From: Bordetella trematum
GTDB lineage: Bacteria; Pseudomonadota; Gammaproteobacteria; Burkholderiales; Burkholderiaceae_B
Assembly: GCF_900078335.1 (NCBI RefSeq)
Contig: NZ_FKBR01000005.1
Coordinates: forward strand, 40,286 to 104,285
Reading direction: 5' to 3'
Length of the DNA: 64,000 bases
Shown here one piece after another: positions 19,241 through 29,056 of the stretch. The translations under genes were made by a program, and so were the position numbers. The stretch's first letter is position 1; the number at the start of each line of letters is the position of its first letter. The notes under the pieces were generated by a model, which was not told where the DNA came from, made no database searches, and saw nothing but the letters and a program-made list of their open reading frames with translations.

Positions 19241-20035
19241 TTATCCGCGCCCGGCGCGCAGCGCCGCGGCCAGCCGGGCCGTTTCGGCCAGTGCGCCGGC
19301 CACCCCCTCGGACTGCAGGACTTCCACCAGGCGCGTCCCGACCGCCACCAGATCGGCATGGCGGCCTACCAGGGCGGCCTGCTCGGGCGTGCGTACGCCG
19401 AAGCCTGCCGCGATGGGCACGGCGCTGCGGTTTCGTATGGCCTGCAGCGCAGCGGCGATGTCGGTGTTTTCGGGCAGGGCCGAGCCCGTGGTGCCTGCCA
19501 GCATGACGTGATAGATGAGGCCGCTGGCCTGCGCGAGGATGCGGTCCAGGCGCGCGTCTGGCGTGGTCGAGGCCGTCATGCGGATGAGATCCAGGCCGAG
19601 CTGCTGCGCCTGTTGCCCGATTTCGCTGGCGTGTTCCGGCGCCAGGTCGACCAGGATGAACCCGTCCACGCCGGCCCGGGCGGCATCGGCCAGATAGCGC
19701 GCCACCCCATAGCGCAACAGGGGGTTGAGATAGCCCATCAGCACCACCGGCGTGGCGTTGTCCTGCTGACGGAAGTCGGCCACCAGTTCCAGGGTGCGGG
19801 CCAGGGTCTGGCCGGCGCGACGGGCCCGCTCATTGGCCAGTTGCAGCACGGGGCCGTCGGCAATGGGGTCGCTGAAGGGCATGCCGAGCTCGATCACGTC
19901 GGCGCCTGCCTGCGGCAGGCCGCGCAGTAATCGCAGGCTGTCTTCGTAGCCGGGGTCGCCGGCCGTGAAATACGCTGCCAGACCGGCCCGGTCGGCCTCG
20001 CGCAGGGTATGCAGTCGGTGGGCCAGGCGCTTCAT
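19241..20035 (-). CDS. trpA: tryptophan synthase alpha subunit
   Basis: TrpA cleaves indole-3-glycerol phosphate and passes indole to TrpB. The 264-residue product has the catalytic glutamate in [19 protein letters not shown] near residue 48-60, the [12 protein letters not shown] block near 105, and the phosphate-binding [12 protein letters not shown] near 210. Its ATG overlaps the trpB stop by four bases, so the two subunits are translationally coupled. Confidence 0.97.
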   Translation of the reverse strand: MKRLAHRLHTLREADRAGLAAYFTAGDPGYEDSLRLLRGLPQAGADVIELGMPFSDPIADGPVLQLANERARRAGQTLARTLELVADFRQQDNATPVVLMGYLNPLLRYGVARYLADAARAGVDGFILVDLAPEHASEIGQQAQQLGLDLIRMTASTTPDARLDRILAQASGLIYHVMLAGTTGSALPENTDIAAALQAIRNRSAVPIAAGFGVRTPEQAALVGRHADLVAVGTRLVEVLQSEGVAGALAETARLAAALRAGRG

Positions 20036-21240
20036 GGCGATGTCTCCTCGAATTGCTGAACGGTTTTCAGATCCTTGTCGCCCCGGCCGCTCAGGCAGAC
20101 GACCAGGATCTGGTCTGTGCCCATGGTGGGGGCGAGCTCGCGCGCATAGGCCAGGGCATGGGCGCTTTCCAGCGCCGGGATGATGCCCTGCAGGCGGGTC
20201 AGCCAGCGGAAGGCGTCCACGGCCTGCGCATCGGTGACCGAGGCATAGGTCACGCGTGCGGTATCACGCAGCAGTGCATGCTCCGGTCCCACGCCCGGGT
20301 AATCCAGCCCGGCCGAGATCGAGTGGGCATTGGCGATCTGGCCGTCTTCGTCCTGCAGGTAGTAGCTGCAGCAGCCATGCAGCACGCCCATGCGCCCCTG
20401 GCCCAGGCTGGCCGCGTGTTGCGCCGTGTGCAGGCCATGGCCGCCAGCCTCGATGCCGTACAGGCGCACCCCCGGTTCGTCGAGAAAAGGATGGAAGAAA
20501 CCCATGGCGTTTGAGCCGCCGCCCACACAGGCGATCATGGCGTCGGGCAGTTGTCCGGTCTGGTCGAGCAATTGCTTGCGGGTTTCCTGGCCGATGACCT
20601 TCTGGAACTCGCGCACGATCCAGGGATAGGGGTGGGGTCCGGCGCCCGTGCCCAGCAGGTAGTAGGTTTCGTCGGGGTGGGCGATCCAGTCGCGGATGGC
20701 GGCATTCATGGCTTCCTTCAGGGTGGCGCTGCCCTGGTTCACCGTGCGCACTTCGGCGCCCAGCATCTTCATGCGCGCCACGTTGTCGGCCTGGCGCGCC
20801 ACATCGACGGCGCCCATGAAGATCACGCAGGGCAGGCCGTAGAGCGCGCATACCGTGGCGGTGGCCACGCCGTGCTGGCCCGCGCCGGTTTCGGCGATGA
20901 TGCGGCGCTTGCCCATGCGCCGGGCCAGCAGCACCTGGCCCAGGCAGTTGTTGATTTTGTGGGCGCCCGTGTGGTTGAGGTCCTCGCGCTTGAGGAACAG
21001 CCGCGCGCCGCCCAGGGCATCGCTGAGCGCGCGGGCATGGAACAGGGGGCTGGGACGACCCACGTAGTCGGCCAGCAGGGCGCGGTACTCGCTCCAGAAA
21101 CCGTCATCCTCGCGGATCTCGCGATAGGTGCGTTCCAGATGGTCCAGCGTGGGGATCAGCGTCTCGGGCAGGTAGCGGCCGCCGTAAGGGCCGAACTGTC
21201 CTTGCGCATCGGGGGCGTCGGGGTGATGGAAGCTAGGCAT
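20032..21240 (-). CDS. trpB: tryptophan synthase beta subunit
   Basis: TrpB condenses indole with serine using PLP. The 402-residue product begins with [18 protein letters not shown], has the PLP lysine in [14 protein letters not shown] near residue 90, the [13 protein letters not shown] block and the phosphate loop [12 protein letters not shown] near 235. It is first of the leftward trpBA pair and divergent from a LysR regulator gene with a 104-base control region, the arrangement known for trpI-trpBA in pseudomonads. Confidence 0.97.
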   Translation of the reverse strand: MPSFHHPDAPDAQGQFGPYGGRYLPETLIPTLDHLERTYREIREDDGFWSEYRALLADYVGRPSPLFHARALSDALGGARLFLKREDLNHTGAHKINNCLGQVLLARRMGKRRIIAETGAGQHGVATATVCALYGLPCVIFMGAVDVARQADNVARMKMLGAEVRTVNQGSATLKEAMNAAIRDWIAHPDETYYLLGTGAGPHPYPWIVREFQKVIGQETRKQLLDQTGQLPDAMIACVGGGSNAMGFFHPFLDEPGVRLYGIEAGGHGLHTAQHAASLGQGRMGVLHGCCSYYLQDEDGQIANAHSISAGLDYPGVGPEHALLRDTARVTYASVTDAQAVDAFRWLTRLQGIIPALESAHALAYARELAPTMGTDQILVVCLSGRGDKDLKTVQQFEETSP

Positions 21241-21320
21241 GGTCTGTATCGGTGAGGGACATGCCAGTTATGGTAGCGATGAGGAAACGACAGATAAATC
21301 ATAGATTTCTTGTTCATAGC

Positions 21321-21337
21321 TATTAGATTATCTAATA
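21321..21337. promoter_or_regulatory. perfect 17-base palindrome, candidate TrpI operator
   Basis: TATTAGATTATCTAATA is perfectly symmetric about its central T and is located between trpB and trpI, 8 bases before the trpI ATG. LysR-type regulators bind such sites next to their own start. A looser AT-rich arm (GATAAATCATAGAT) lies upstream at about 21292-21306 and could be the second half-site nearer the trpB promoter. Confidence 0.55.
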
Positions 21338-21344
21338 TCTATTT

Positions 21345-22214
21345 ATGAGAATCCTGCCCCCCCTGAACGCCTTGCGCGTCTTTGACAGCGCCGCGCAGCA
21401 CCTGAACCTGTCCGTGGCCGCCACCGATCTGCAGGTGTCGCACAGCGCCGTGAGCCAGCAGATTCGCCAGCTGGAAAGCTGGCTTGGCTGCAAGCTGTTC
21501 GAGCGCCATTCCGAGGGCGTGCACCTGACGCCAGCCGGCCAGCGGCTGCAACGCGCCTGCCAACCGGCTTTCGACCTGCTGGAGCGGCAATGCGTCGAGC
21601 TGCGCGATCGCGCAGACCTGGATCAGGTCGTGCTGGGCGCGCCAGCCAGCCTGCTGGCTCATTGGCTGATCCCCCGGCTGGAGCATTTCGAGCAGGCGCA
21701 TCCCCACAGCCAGGTCCGCCTGCAGACCGCCACCGACATCGCCCTGCTGGAGCGCGGGGTTTTGGATGTGTTGATCGTGGCCGACGTGCATCAGGCGCCG
21801 GGTTTGCTGCGCCTGCCCTTGCTGGCCGAGCAGACCGGGCCGGTTTGCAGCGCGGCGCTGGCCGCCGGCATCGCGCAGCCGGCGGACCTGTCGGCCTCGG
21901 TCCTCCTGCATACGTCGTCGCGGCCGCAGGCCTGGGAGCAATGGGCGCGCGCGCAGGGCTGGGTGTTGGCGCCGGAGGCCGGGCAGCGGCAGTTCGATCA
22001 GTTGGGCCATATGCTGGAGGCCGCTGCCGCCGGCCTGGGTGTGGGTATCGCGCCGCAGATGCTGGTGCAAGGCCATCTGCGCGATGGGCGTCTGGTGGCG
22101 CCGCTGGGTTTTCAGGAAACCGGCGGGCACTTCAATCTGTATTGCCGCGCAGAAACGGGCGGCCTGGTCCGCGATATCTGTCGCTGGCTGGCCGACGAGG
22201 CCGGGCAGGGGTGA
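21345..22214 (+). CDS. trpI: LysR-type regulator, TrpI-like
   Basis: The 289-residue product has an N-terminal winged helix (LNALRVFDSAAQHLNLSVAATDL and SHSAVSQQIRQLESWLGCKLF, residues 5-55) and a LysR substrate-binding domain with the late GLGVGIAPQMLV block. It is more like the GcvA/TrpI branch than CbbR. By analogy with Pseudomonas TrpI it would activate trpBA when indole-glycerol phosphate accumulates; here that rests on gene position and the palindrome in the intergenic region. Confidence 0.8.
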   Translation: MRILPPLNALRVFDSAAQHLNLSVAATDLQVSHSAVSQQIRQLESWLGCKLFERHSEGVHLTPAGQRLQRACQPAFDLLERQCVELRDRADLDQVVLGAPASLLAHWLIPRLEHFEQAHPHSQVRLQTATDIALLERGVLDVLIVADVHQAPGLLRLPLLAEQTGPVCSAALAAGIAQPADLSASVLLHTSSRPQAWEQWARAQGWVLAPEAGQRQFDQLGHMLEAAAAGLGVGIAPQMLVQGHLRDGRLVAPLGFQETGGHFNLYCRAETGGLVRDICRWLADEAGQG

Positions 22215-22319
22215 CGACGCCGCTTTTGCCGAGGGTCGCTTTAGGCGTCAAAATGCGCTTCTGCCAGGCGGGTGCCGGCAGAGCTTATGAGTCGACAGTG
22301 CGAGGGCGGGTGGTCGTAG

Positions 22320-23063
22320 ATGCTGGACAGAACGATGCAAGAGAGCGGCGTGACGGCCGATAGCGAGGCCGGGCAGGGCTATGCGCGCCTGGGCTTCGAG
22401 GGCGGGGCGATGCTGTTCGATCGCGCGCGTCTGGCGCCGCCCGGCCCGCAATGGCTGCGGCCGCAGCATTATGGCGACCAGGCCCGCGCCGTGCAGGCCG
22501 GTGGCCGTCAGGCAGCCTGGTTCGTGCAAGGCCCGGGCTGGCAGGCCGTGCTGCGGGGCTACCGGCGTGGCGGCCTGGTGGCGCGCCTGTCGCGGCAGCG
22601 GTATGTCTGGACGGGCGAGGCCGGCACGCGTGCCTTTCGCGAGTTCCGTCTGCTGGCGCGCCTGCATGTGCAGGGGCTGCCGGTGCCGCAGCCGCTGGCG
22701 GCAGCCTGCTGGCGTCATGGCCTGACCTACGAAGCCGCCATCCTCATCGAACGCATCGAGGGCGCGCGCGCGCTGGCCCAGGATCTCACGCCGGCCGCCT
22801 GCGAGGCCGCCGGGCAGGCCATCGCGTCGATGCATCGCGCCGGGGTCTGGCATGCCGACCTCAATGCCTTCAATATTCTGCTGGATCCGCAAGGGCGGGC
22901 CTGGTTGATCGATTTCGATCGCGGCCATGCGCGCGGCGTGTCGGCGCGTCAGCGCCAGGCCAATCTGCAGCGTCTGCGGCGTTCTCTGCGCAAGGTTGCA
23001 GGCCCGCAGGGCGAGGCGGCCTGGCATCGTATTCATCAGGCGTATCAGGCCGCCGGGGCCTAA
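22320..23063 (+). CDS. kdkA: 3-deoxy-D-manno-octulosonic acid kinase KdkA
   Basis: KdkA phosphorylates the Kdo residue of the LPS inner core on the cytoplasmic side. The 247-residue product has the kinase-like fold of the WaaP/Rio type: a glycine-poor N-lobe with WQAVLRGYRRGGLVARL near residue 75, the catalytic loop GVWHADLNAFNILLD near residue 175 with Asp and Asn, and the metal-binding WLIDFDRGHARG near 195. ATG 22320 is the first codon of the frame. It lies between trpI and the polyamine transporter genes. Confidence 0.88.
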   Translation: MLDRTMQESGVTADSEAGQGYARLGFEGGAMLFDRARLAPPGPQWLRPQHYGDQARAVQAGGRQAAWFVQGPGWQAVLRGYRRGGLVARLSRQRYVWTGEAGTRAFREFRLLARLHVQGLPVPQPLAAACWRHGLTYEAAILIERIEGARALAQDLTPAACEAAGQAIASMHRAGVWHADLNAFNILLDPQGRAWLIDFDRGHARGVSARQRQANLQRLRRSLRKVAGPQGEAAWHRIHQAYQAAGA

Positions 23064-23199
23064 ATACAACAATTGCGCCAGCCCCCTCGGGCAACGTCGT
23101 GCAAGTTCGCCGATCGATGGTCCGGGTCGGCCCACCCCCCCTTTAAAAGGCTTTATCATTTTGCCTTTTGGAAACTCTGGAATCTGCAAGGGGCTCGCG

Positions 23200-24306
23200 A
23201 TGAAATCCTCGGCGGGAATGCGGGTGGTGGCAGGGCTGGCGCTGGCCGCAGCGGCAACCTCCACGGCAATGGCGCAAAGCAACAAGGTCGTCAACGTCTA
23301 CAACTGGGCGGAATACACCGCTCCGGACACGTTGCCGGGTTTCGAACGCGAAACCGGCATCAAGGCCCGTTATGACGTCTACGACAACAATGACACCCTG
23401 CAGGCCAAGCTGCTGACAGGCAAGTCGGGCTACGACATCGTCGTGCCGTCGACCCATTACGCGTCGCGGCAGATCGAGGGCGGGCTGTTCCAGAAGCTGG
23501 ACAAGTCCAAGATCCCCAATCTCAAGAACCTGGATCCGGACATCATGGCGCTGGTGGCCCAGGTCGATCCGGGCAATGAGTACGCCGTGCCCTGGGGCTA
23601 TGGCACCAACGGGCTGGGATACAACGTCACCAAGGTCAAGGAGATCTTTGGCCCGGACGTCGACCTGGCCAGCTGGGACATGCTCTTCAAGCCCGAGAAT
23701 GCCGCCAAGCTCAAGGATTGCGGCATCTCCATGCTGGACGAGGCGGCCCAGGTGTTTCCGGCCGTGCTCAAGTACCTCGGCAAGGACCCCAACAGCGACA
23801 AGCCCGAGGACTACAAGGCGGCCCTCGAAGTGCTCAAGCAGATCCGCCCCTACATCCGCCAGTTCAGTTCGTCGGGCTACATCGACGAGCTTGCCGTGGG
23901 CGACCTGTGCATGGTCTACGGCTTCTCGGGCGACGTGATGATCTCGCGCAGCCGCGCCAAGCAGGCCAAGAAGCCCTACGAAATCGATTATTTCATTCCG
24001 CAGGGCGGGGCGCCGGCCTGGTTCGATCTGATGGTGATCCCCAAGGATGCGCCGCACCCCGATGAGGCGCATGCCTTCATCAACTACATCGAAACGCCGG
24101 AAGTCCACGCGGCCATCACCAACACCATGTTCTACCCGAACGCCAACAAAGAGGCGCGCAAGCACGTGGTCAAGGATGTCGCGGACAACCCGATGATCTA
24201 CCCCTCGCCCGAGGTGTCCAAGTCGCTCTACGTCATCAAGGCCCAGCCCTTGCCCGTGCAGCGCCTGCAGACCCGCATGTGGGCCGAACTGAAGTCCGGA
24301 AGATAA
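23200..24306 (+). CDS. potF: polyamine ABC transporter, periplasmic binding protein (PotF-like)
   Basis: The 368-residue product starts with a Sec signal peptide ending ATSTAMAQ and continues as a PotD/PotF family protein: VVNVYNWAEYTAPDTLPGFERE, GYDIVVPSTHYASRQIE near residue 85 and YAVPWGYGTNGLGYN near 130, which carry typical putrescine/spermidine-binding aromatic and acidic residues. The ATG follows CAAGGGGCTCGCG. It heads a four-gene transport operon, 6 bases before potG. Confidence 0.93.
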   Translation: MKSSAGMRVVAGLALAAAATSTAMAQSNKVVNVYNWAEYTAPDTLPGFERETGIKARYDVYDNNDTLQAKLLTGKSGYDIVVPSTHYASRQIEGGLFQKLDKSKIPNLKNLDPDIMALVAQVDPGNEYAVPWGYGTNGLGYNVTKVKEIFGPDVDLASWDMLFKPENAAKLKDCGISMLDEAAQVFPAVLKYLGKDPNSDKPEDYKAALEVLKQIRPYIRQFSSSGYIDELAVGDLCMVYGFSGDVMISRSRAKQAKKPYEIDYFIPQGGAPAWFDLMVIPKDAPHPDEAHAFINYIETPEVHAAITNTMFYPNANKEARKHVVKDVADNPMIYPSPEVSKSLYVIKAQPLPVQRLQTRMWAELKSGR

Positions 24307-24312
24307 TCCATC

Positions 24313-25440
24313 ATGAGCGATAGCCGTTACTCGGCCCCGCATAGCGCCGATCCGGACGAGTTCGTCAAGATCGTTGATGTGGTGAAGATTTTCGATGACA
24401 CCGTCGCGGTGCGTTCCGTCAACCTGGCGGTGCGGCGCAACGAAATCTTTGCCCTGTTGGGAAGCTCGGGCAGCGGCAAGTCGACCTTGCTGCGCATGCT
24501 GGCCGGCTTCGAGGATGCCACCTCGGGCATGATCCTGCTCGATGGCGAGGACATCACGGCCGTGCCGCCTTACCGGCGGCCGGTCAACATGATGTTCCAA
24601 TCGTATGCGCTGTTTCCGCACATGACGGTCGAGGCCAATGTGGCCTTCGGCCTGAAGCAGGAAGGCGTGGACCGCGCCGAGATCCACGACCGCGTCTTCG
24701 AGGCCCTGGATCTGGTGCAGATGGCCGGCTACGCGCGACGCAAGCCGCATCAGCTCTCGGGCGGGCAGCAACAGCGCGTGGCGCTGGCGCGCAGCCTGGT
24801 CAAGCGGCCCAAGCTGCTGCTGCTCGACGAACCCATGTCCGCGCTCGACAAGCAGATCCGCCAGAAAACCCAGATCGAGCTGGTCAAAATCCTGGAGCAG
24901 GTCGGCGTGACCTGCATCATGGTCACCCACGACCAGGAAGAAGCCATGACCATGGCGCACCGGCTGGCCGTCATGACCGACGGGCAGATCATCCAGTGCG
25001 GCACGCCCCAGGAGGTCTACAACTTCCCCAATTCGCAGTTTGTGGCGGGCTTCATCGGCAGCACCAATCTCTTTACCGGCACCATCGTGGTCGATGAGCC
25101 GGATCACGTCGCCATCGAAAGCGAGGAGCTGACCCGTCCGCTGTTCGTCAACCACGGCGTGAGCGAACCGCTGGGCATGGAGGTGCACGTCTCCATTCGC
25201 CCCGAGCGCCTGGTGGTCTCGCGCGAGCAGCCCGAGGGCGACTACAACTGGGCCCATGGCATGGTGAGCCACATGGCCTGGATGGGCAGCTACGCGCTCT
25301 ATCAGATCCGCCTGGACTCCGGCAAGGTGGTCGAGGCCAGCGTGCCCAGCCTGCAGCTCTCGGCCATGGATGCCCCGGGCATCGACGAAGAGATCTTCGT
25401 GCGCTGGGCCGCCGACAGCGCCACGGTGCTGGCATCATGA
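24313..25440 (+). CDS. potG: polyamine ABC transporter ATPase (PotG-like)
   Basis: The 375-residue ATPase energises polyamine import. It has Walker A GSSGSGKSTLLRMLAGFEDA near residue 50, the Q-loop region FQSYALFPHMTV, the signature LSGGQQQRVALARSL near 150, Walker B LLLLDEPMSALD and the H-loop VTHDQEEAMTMAH, followed by a C-terminal TOBE regulatory domain (FIRPERL-type block SIRPERLVVSRE near 295). Its stop overlaps the potH start (ATGA). Confidence 0.94.
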   Translation: MSDSRYSAPHSADPDEFVKIVDVVKIFDDTVAVRSVNLAVRRNEIFALLGSSGSGKSTLLRMLAGFEDATSGMILLDGEDITAVPPYRRPVNMMFQSYALFPHMTVEANVAFGLKQEGVDRAEIHDRVFEALDLVQMAGYARRKPHQLSGGQQQRVALARSLVKRPKLLLLDEPMSALDKQIRQKTQIELVKILEQVGVTCIMVTHDQEEAMTMAHRLAVMTDGQIIQCGTPQEVYNFPNSQFVAGFIGSTNLFTGTIVVDEPDHVAIESEELTRPLFVNHGVSEPLGMEVHVSIRPERLVVSREQPEGDYNWAHGMVSHMAWMGSYALYQIRLDSGKVVEASVPSLQLSAMDAPGIDEEIFVRWAADSATVLAS

Positions 25441-26354
25441 TGCGCAATTTCCTGCGGGGGCGCCTGCCCTCGGGGCGCACGCTCGCCATTGCCGTGCCCT
25501 TCGCCTGGCTGGTGCTGTTTCTCTTCATTCCTTTCTTGCTGGTCTTCAAGATCAGCTTCGCCGAGCAGAAGTTCGGCATTCCGCCGTACACCTCACTGGC
25601 CGAGATCCAGGACGAGGTGGTGCAGTTCAGCCTGTATCTGCGGGGCTATGTCCTGCTGTTCACGGACAACCTGTACTTCGCCACCTACCTGAACTCGGCC
25701 AAGATGGCCGCCGTCACGACGCTGTGCTGCATGCTTATCGGCTACCCGATGGCGTACTACATTGCGCGCAGCACGCCCCGCTATCGCAACCTGCTGCTGC
25801 TGGCGGTCATCCTGCCCTTCTGGACGTCGCTGCTGCTGCGCGTCTATGCCTGGGTGGGCATCCTGCGCAACGACGGCCTGCTCAACAAAGTTCTGATGGG
25901 GCTGGGCATCACGGCCGCGCCGCTGGAAATCTACCGCACCGACCTGGCGGTCTACATCGGCATGGTCTACGCCTATCTGCCGTTCTTCATCCTGCCGCTC
26001 TACGCCAACCTGGTCAAACTGGACCTGCGCCTGCTGGAAGCCGCGGCCGACCTGGGCGCGCGCCCCTGGCAGGCGTTCTGGCGCATCACGCTGCCGCTGT
26101 CGCGCCCGGGCGTGATCGCCGGCGCCATGCTGGTGTTCATTCCCTCCGTCGGCGAGTACGTGATCCCGGAGATGCTGGGCGGCGCCGATACCCTGATGAT
26201 GGGTCGCGTCATGTGGAATGAGTTCTTCAACAATACCGACTGGCCCATGGCGTCGGCGGTGACCTGCGTCATGGTGTTGCTCTTGCTGGTGCCGCTGGCC
26301 TTCTTTCAGTACAACCAGGTCAGGCAGCAGCGCACGGCCGGAGGGCGCACATGA
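25437..26354 (+). CDS. potH: polyamine ABC transporter permease (PotH-like)
   Basis: The 305-residue permease has about six TM helices and the cytoplasmic EAA loop EAAADLGARPWQAFWRITLP near residue 205, which docks on the ATPase. The early block FLFIPFLLVFKISFAEQKFGIPPY is typical of PotB/PotH. It begins inside the last codons of potG and its stop overlaps the potI start by four bases. Confidence 0.94.
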   Translation: MMRNFLRGRLPSGRTLAIAVPFAWLVLFLFIPFLLVFKISFAEQKFGIPPYTSLAEIQDEVVQFSLYLRGYVLLFTDNLYFATYLNSAKMAAVTTLCCMLIGYPMAYYIARSTPRYRNLLLLAVILPFWTSLLLRVYAWVGILRNDGLLNKVLMGLGITAAPLEIYRTDLAVYIGMVYAYLPFFILPLYANLVKLDLRLLEAAADLGARPWQAFWRITLPLSRPGVIAGAMLVFIPSVGEYVIPEMLGGADTLMMGRVMWNEFFNNTDWPMASAVTCVMVLLLLVPLAFFQYNQVRQQRTAGGRT

Positions 26355-27151
26355 AAGGCCCCAACAAGACCTTGCGTAATCTGGCCTTGGGGCTGGGGTA
26401 CTGCTTTCTTTACGTGCCCATCCTCAGCCTGATGGTGTTTTCGTTCAATGACTCGCCGGTGCTGACCTCCTGGAGCGGTTTCTCGCTGCGCTGGTATCAC
26501 ACGCTGTTCCAGGACGAGACTTTGCTGCGGGCGGCCTGGTTGTCATTCAAGATCGCCGTGCTGACCGCCACGGCCGCCACCATCATCGGCACCTGGGCCG
26601 GCTATGTGCTGGCCCGCATGGGCCGCTTCAAGGGCTTTGGCCTGTATCTGGGCATGCTGAGCGCGCCGCTGGTCATCCCGGAAGTGGTGCTGGGCATTTC
26701 GCTGCTGCTGATGTTCGTCGAGATGCGCACGCATTTCGGCTGGCCTGAACAGAACGGCATGTTTACCATCTGGATCGGCCATGTGACGTTGTGCATGGCC
26801 TTCGTGGCGGTGGTGGTGCAGTCGCGCATCCGCGACATGGACCGTTCGCTCGAAGAGGCCGCGCTCGATCTGGGCGCCACGCCGCTGCGGGTGTTTTTCT
26901 CGATCACGTTGCCGCTGATTGCGCCGGCGCTGGCCTCGGCCTGGCTGCTGTCGTTCACTCTGTCGCTGGATGACGTGGTGGTCGCCTCCTTCCTGTCGGG
27001 GCCGGGTTACTCGACCCTGCCCATGGAGGTTTTCTCGCGCGTGCGCCTGGGCCTCAAGCCCGAGGTCAATGCTCTGGCCACGCTGTTCATTCTGGCGGTG
27101 GGTGTGTGTGTCATCATTGCCAACCGTCTGCAGACCCGCAAGGAGAATTGA
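26351..27151 (+). CDS. potI: polyamine ABC transporter permease (PotI-like)
   Basis: The 266-residue second permease shows YLYVPILSLMVFSFN-like N-terminal helix (FLYVPILSLMVFSFNDSPV), the EEAALDLGATPLRVFFSITLP coupling loop near residue 165 and FTLSLDDVVVASFLSGPG near 200, as in PotC/PotI. It completes the transporter and ends 3 bases before the Spx-like gene. Confidence 0.94.
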   Translation: MKGPNKTLRNLALGLGYCFLYVPILSLMVFSFNDSPVLTSWSGFSLRWYHTLFQDETLLRAAWLSFKIAVLTATAATIIGTWAGYVLARMGRFKGFGLYLGMLSAPLVIPEVVLGISLLLMFVEMRTHFGWPEQNGMFTIWIGHVTLCMAFVAVVVQSRIRDMDRSLEEAALDLGATPLRVFFSITLPLIAPALASAWLLSFTLSLDDVVVASFLSGPGYSTLPMEVFSRVRLGLKPEVNALATLFILAVGVCVIIANRLQTRKEN

Positions 27152-27154
27152 TCC

Positions 27155-27505
27155 ATGACGACCCTCTTCGGACTGACCAAGTGCAGCACCTGCGTCAAGG
27201 CCCGCCAGTGGCTGCAGGAGCGCGGCATCAAGCACGAATTCATCGACTACCGCGACCATCCCGTCGAGGGCGAAACCCTCAAGTCGTGGGCCGGCAAGCT
27301 GGGCGGCTGGGAGAAACTCGTCAACCGCGCCTCCATGACCTGGCGCAACCTGACCGACGAGCAGAAGGCGGTCAACAACGATACCGAGTGGTTGCGCCTG
27401 ATCTCCCAGTATCCGGCGCTCATCCGTCGTCCGGTGCTGGTGACCGAAGATGGCGATGTCGGGGTGGGGTTTTCCGATAAGCGCTACGGTGAGCGCTTCG
27501 AGTGA
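27155..27505 (+). CDS. Spx/ArsC-family protein (YffB-like)
   Basis: The 116-residue thioredoxin-fold protein belongs to the ArsC/Spx superfamily. The N-terminus TTLFGLTKCSTCVKARQWL carries a CxxC pair at residues 10-13, and LIRRPVLVTEDGDVGVGF near residue 90 matches the conserved cis-proline region. Arsenate reductase proper needs additional arginines that I cannot confirm, so a YffB-like role is safer. It follows potI by 3 bases and its end overlaps the glycosylase gene, so it is probably co-transcribed with both. Confidence 0.85.
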   Translation: MTTLFGLTKCSTCVKARQWLQERGIKHEFIDYRDHPVEGETLKSWAGKLGGWEKLVNRASMTWRNLTDEQKAVNNDTEWLRLISQYPALIRRPVLVTEDGDVGVGFSDKRYGERFE

Positions 27506-28202
27506 GTGCGCCGCGGCGTCCCTGACGCCGCTGCCCGACGCTTTCTTCAATCGCGATGCCGCCACCCTGGCGCGCGAGTTGCTGGGCAAAGTGATCCGGC
27601 GGCGTCATGGCGGCCTGTGGCTGTCGGCCCGCATCATCGAAACCGAGGCCTACTACCTCGAGGACAAGGGCAGCCATGCCTCGCTGGGCTACACCCACAA
27701 GCGCCGCGCCCTGTTCATGGATGGCGGCACCATCTACATGTACTACGCCCGGGGCGGCGATTCATTGAATTTCAGCGCCCGCGGGCCGGGCAATGCCGTG
27801 CTCATCAAGTCGGCCTATCCCTGGCTGGATGCCGTGTCGGGCCAGGCTTCGCTGGCCGCCATGCAGGCCCTCAATCCGGATGCGCGCGGCCAACCTCGCC
27901 CGCGCGAGAAGCTGTGCGCCGGCCAGACGCTGTTGTGCCGCGCGCTGGATCTCAAGGTGCCGGACTGGGATGCCCGGGGCTTCGATCCCACCCGCTTTTT
28001 CGTGACCCGCAGCGAGCCGGCCCTCACGCGCATCATCCGTTGCGTGCGCTTGGGCATCCCGCCCGGACGCGACGAGCATCTGGCCTATCGCTTCGTGGAT
28101 CCGGCCTATGCCGCCTGGTGCACGCGCAATCCCTTGCGCCGTGGGCAGCAGGCCGGGCGCGATTTCGATTGGGTCGACGGGCGCGGACGCGTCCTGGCTT
28201 GA
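27489..28202 (+). CDS. 3-methyladenine DNA glycosylase (MPG/AAG family)
   Basis: This base-excision repair enzyme removes alkylated purines. The product shows the family signatures: LARELLGKVIRR, the catalytic glutamate in ARIIETEAYYLEDKGSHAS near residue 55, MYYARGGDSLNFSARGPGNAVLIKSAYP near 95, and the LCAGQTLLC block. The start is uncertain: ATG 27450 lies well inside the upstream gene, so the GTG at 27489, giving 237 residues and a 17-base overlap, is preferred here. Confidence 0.88.
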   Translation: MSASSECAAASLTPLPDAFFNRDAATLARELLGKVIRRRHGGLWLSARIIETEAYYLEDKGSHASLGYTHKRRALFMDGGTIYMYYARGGDSLNFSARGPGNAVLIKSAYPWLDAVSGQASLAAMQALNPDARGQPRPREKLCAGQTLLCRALDLKVPDWDARGFDPTRFFVTRSEPALTRIIRCVRLGIPPGRDEHLAYRFVDPAYAAWCTRNPLRRGQQAGRDFDWVDGRGRVLA

Positions 28203-28205
28203 TCT

Positions 28206-28895
28206 TCAGTCGGGCACCGGCGCGGGCAGTTTGGCGCGCAGCTCGGCATACTTGCGCGCAATGCGGCGCTGGTTCAGCCGCCGGCTCCAGGCATAGAGTG
28301 GAATCGCGGGCAGCACTCCGAAACCATCGACCAGATACAGGCCGTGGCGCCCGTCGGCGTTGTAGCCCACGGCGACATTGCTGGCCGAGATGTCGTGCAG
28401 CACCACATGCGCATCGGCCAGGTCATCGAAGAAGCGGTCCAGCTGGGCGGACAGGCGTTGGGTGAACGCTCCCTGCTTGGCCAGGTCCTTGATCGTGGGG
28501 GCGATTCCACCCTGGGCATCGCGGATCTTTTCCACCAGCAGGCCGGGGCCCATGTCGGTTTGCGCCAGGCCCAGGATGCGGGCCATCGGCAGCAGCCAGA
28601 CCCCGCTGGGGCGGGTGGCGGCGGCGACATACTCGTTGATCTCGTTCAGGTACACCCGATAATCGTTTTCACGCTGAAACTGCTTGTACCAGCGTTTGAA
28701 AGGACGCTTGGCCAGATAGACCGAGCGCGCCTCCATGTCCATGACCTTGACCAGCAGCCAGGGTTCGTACGGATGCTGGAAGACATAACGATCCCCGCCC
28801 TGAGCCAGCGGCTGGGCCTGGCTCAGTTCGAGCGGACCGAAAAGCGTATGAAAACAGGATTCTTCTGTTTGAGACGAGCGTAAGGGGGTCGGCAT
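28206..28895 (-). CDS. YrbL family protein (PhoP regulatory network type, kinase-like)
   Basis: The 229-residue product resembles YrbL, a small protein-kinase-like fold of unknown biochemical role reported in the PhoP/PmrA regulons of enterics. It has an N-lobe-like GGDRYVFQHPYEPWLLVKVM near residue 33, a catalytic-loop-like VVLHDISASNVAVGYN near 165 and YLVDGFGVLPAIPLY near 188 in place of the DFG motif. It is convergent with the glycosylase gene, 3 bases between stops. Confidence 0.8.
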   Translation of the reverse strand: MPTPLRSSQTEESCFHTLFGPLELSQAQPLAQGGDRYVFQHPYEPWLLVKVMDMEARSVYLAKRPFKRWYKQFQRENDYRVYLNEINEYVAAATRPSGVWLLPMARILGLAQTDMGPGLLVEKIRDAQGGIAPTIKDLAKQGAFTQRLSAQLDRFFDDLADAHVVLHDISASNVAVGYNADGRHGLYLVDGFGVLPAIPLYAWSRRLNQRRIARKYAELRAKLPAPVPD

Positions 28896-29056
28896 GGGGC
28901 CCGTTCAGGCGCGGTGCGCAGGGTTTTGTTATTTCACCAAATATCTTAACTTTCCTTGCCTTAACGGAAGCTGACAGTTTCCTGAAACAGAGGGGCGGGG
29001 TTTCCCGCGCGTGTTGCCGCTGTGCTTTCCTATAATCCGGGTTTCAGGAGACGGTA

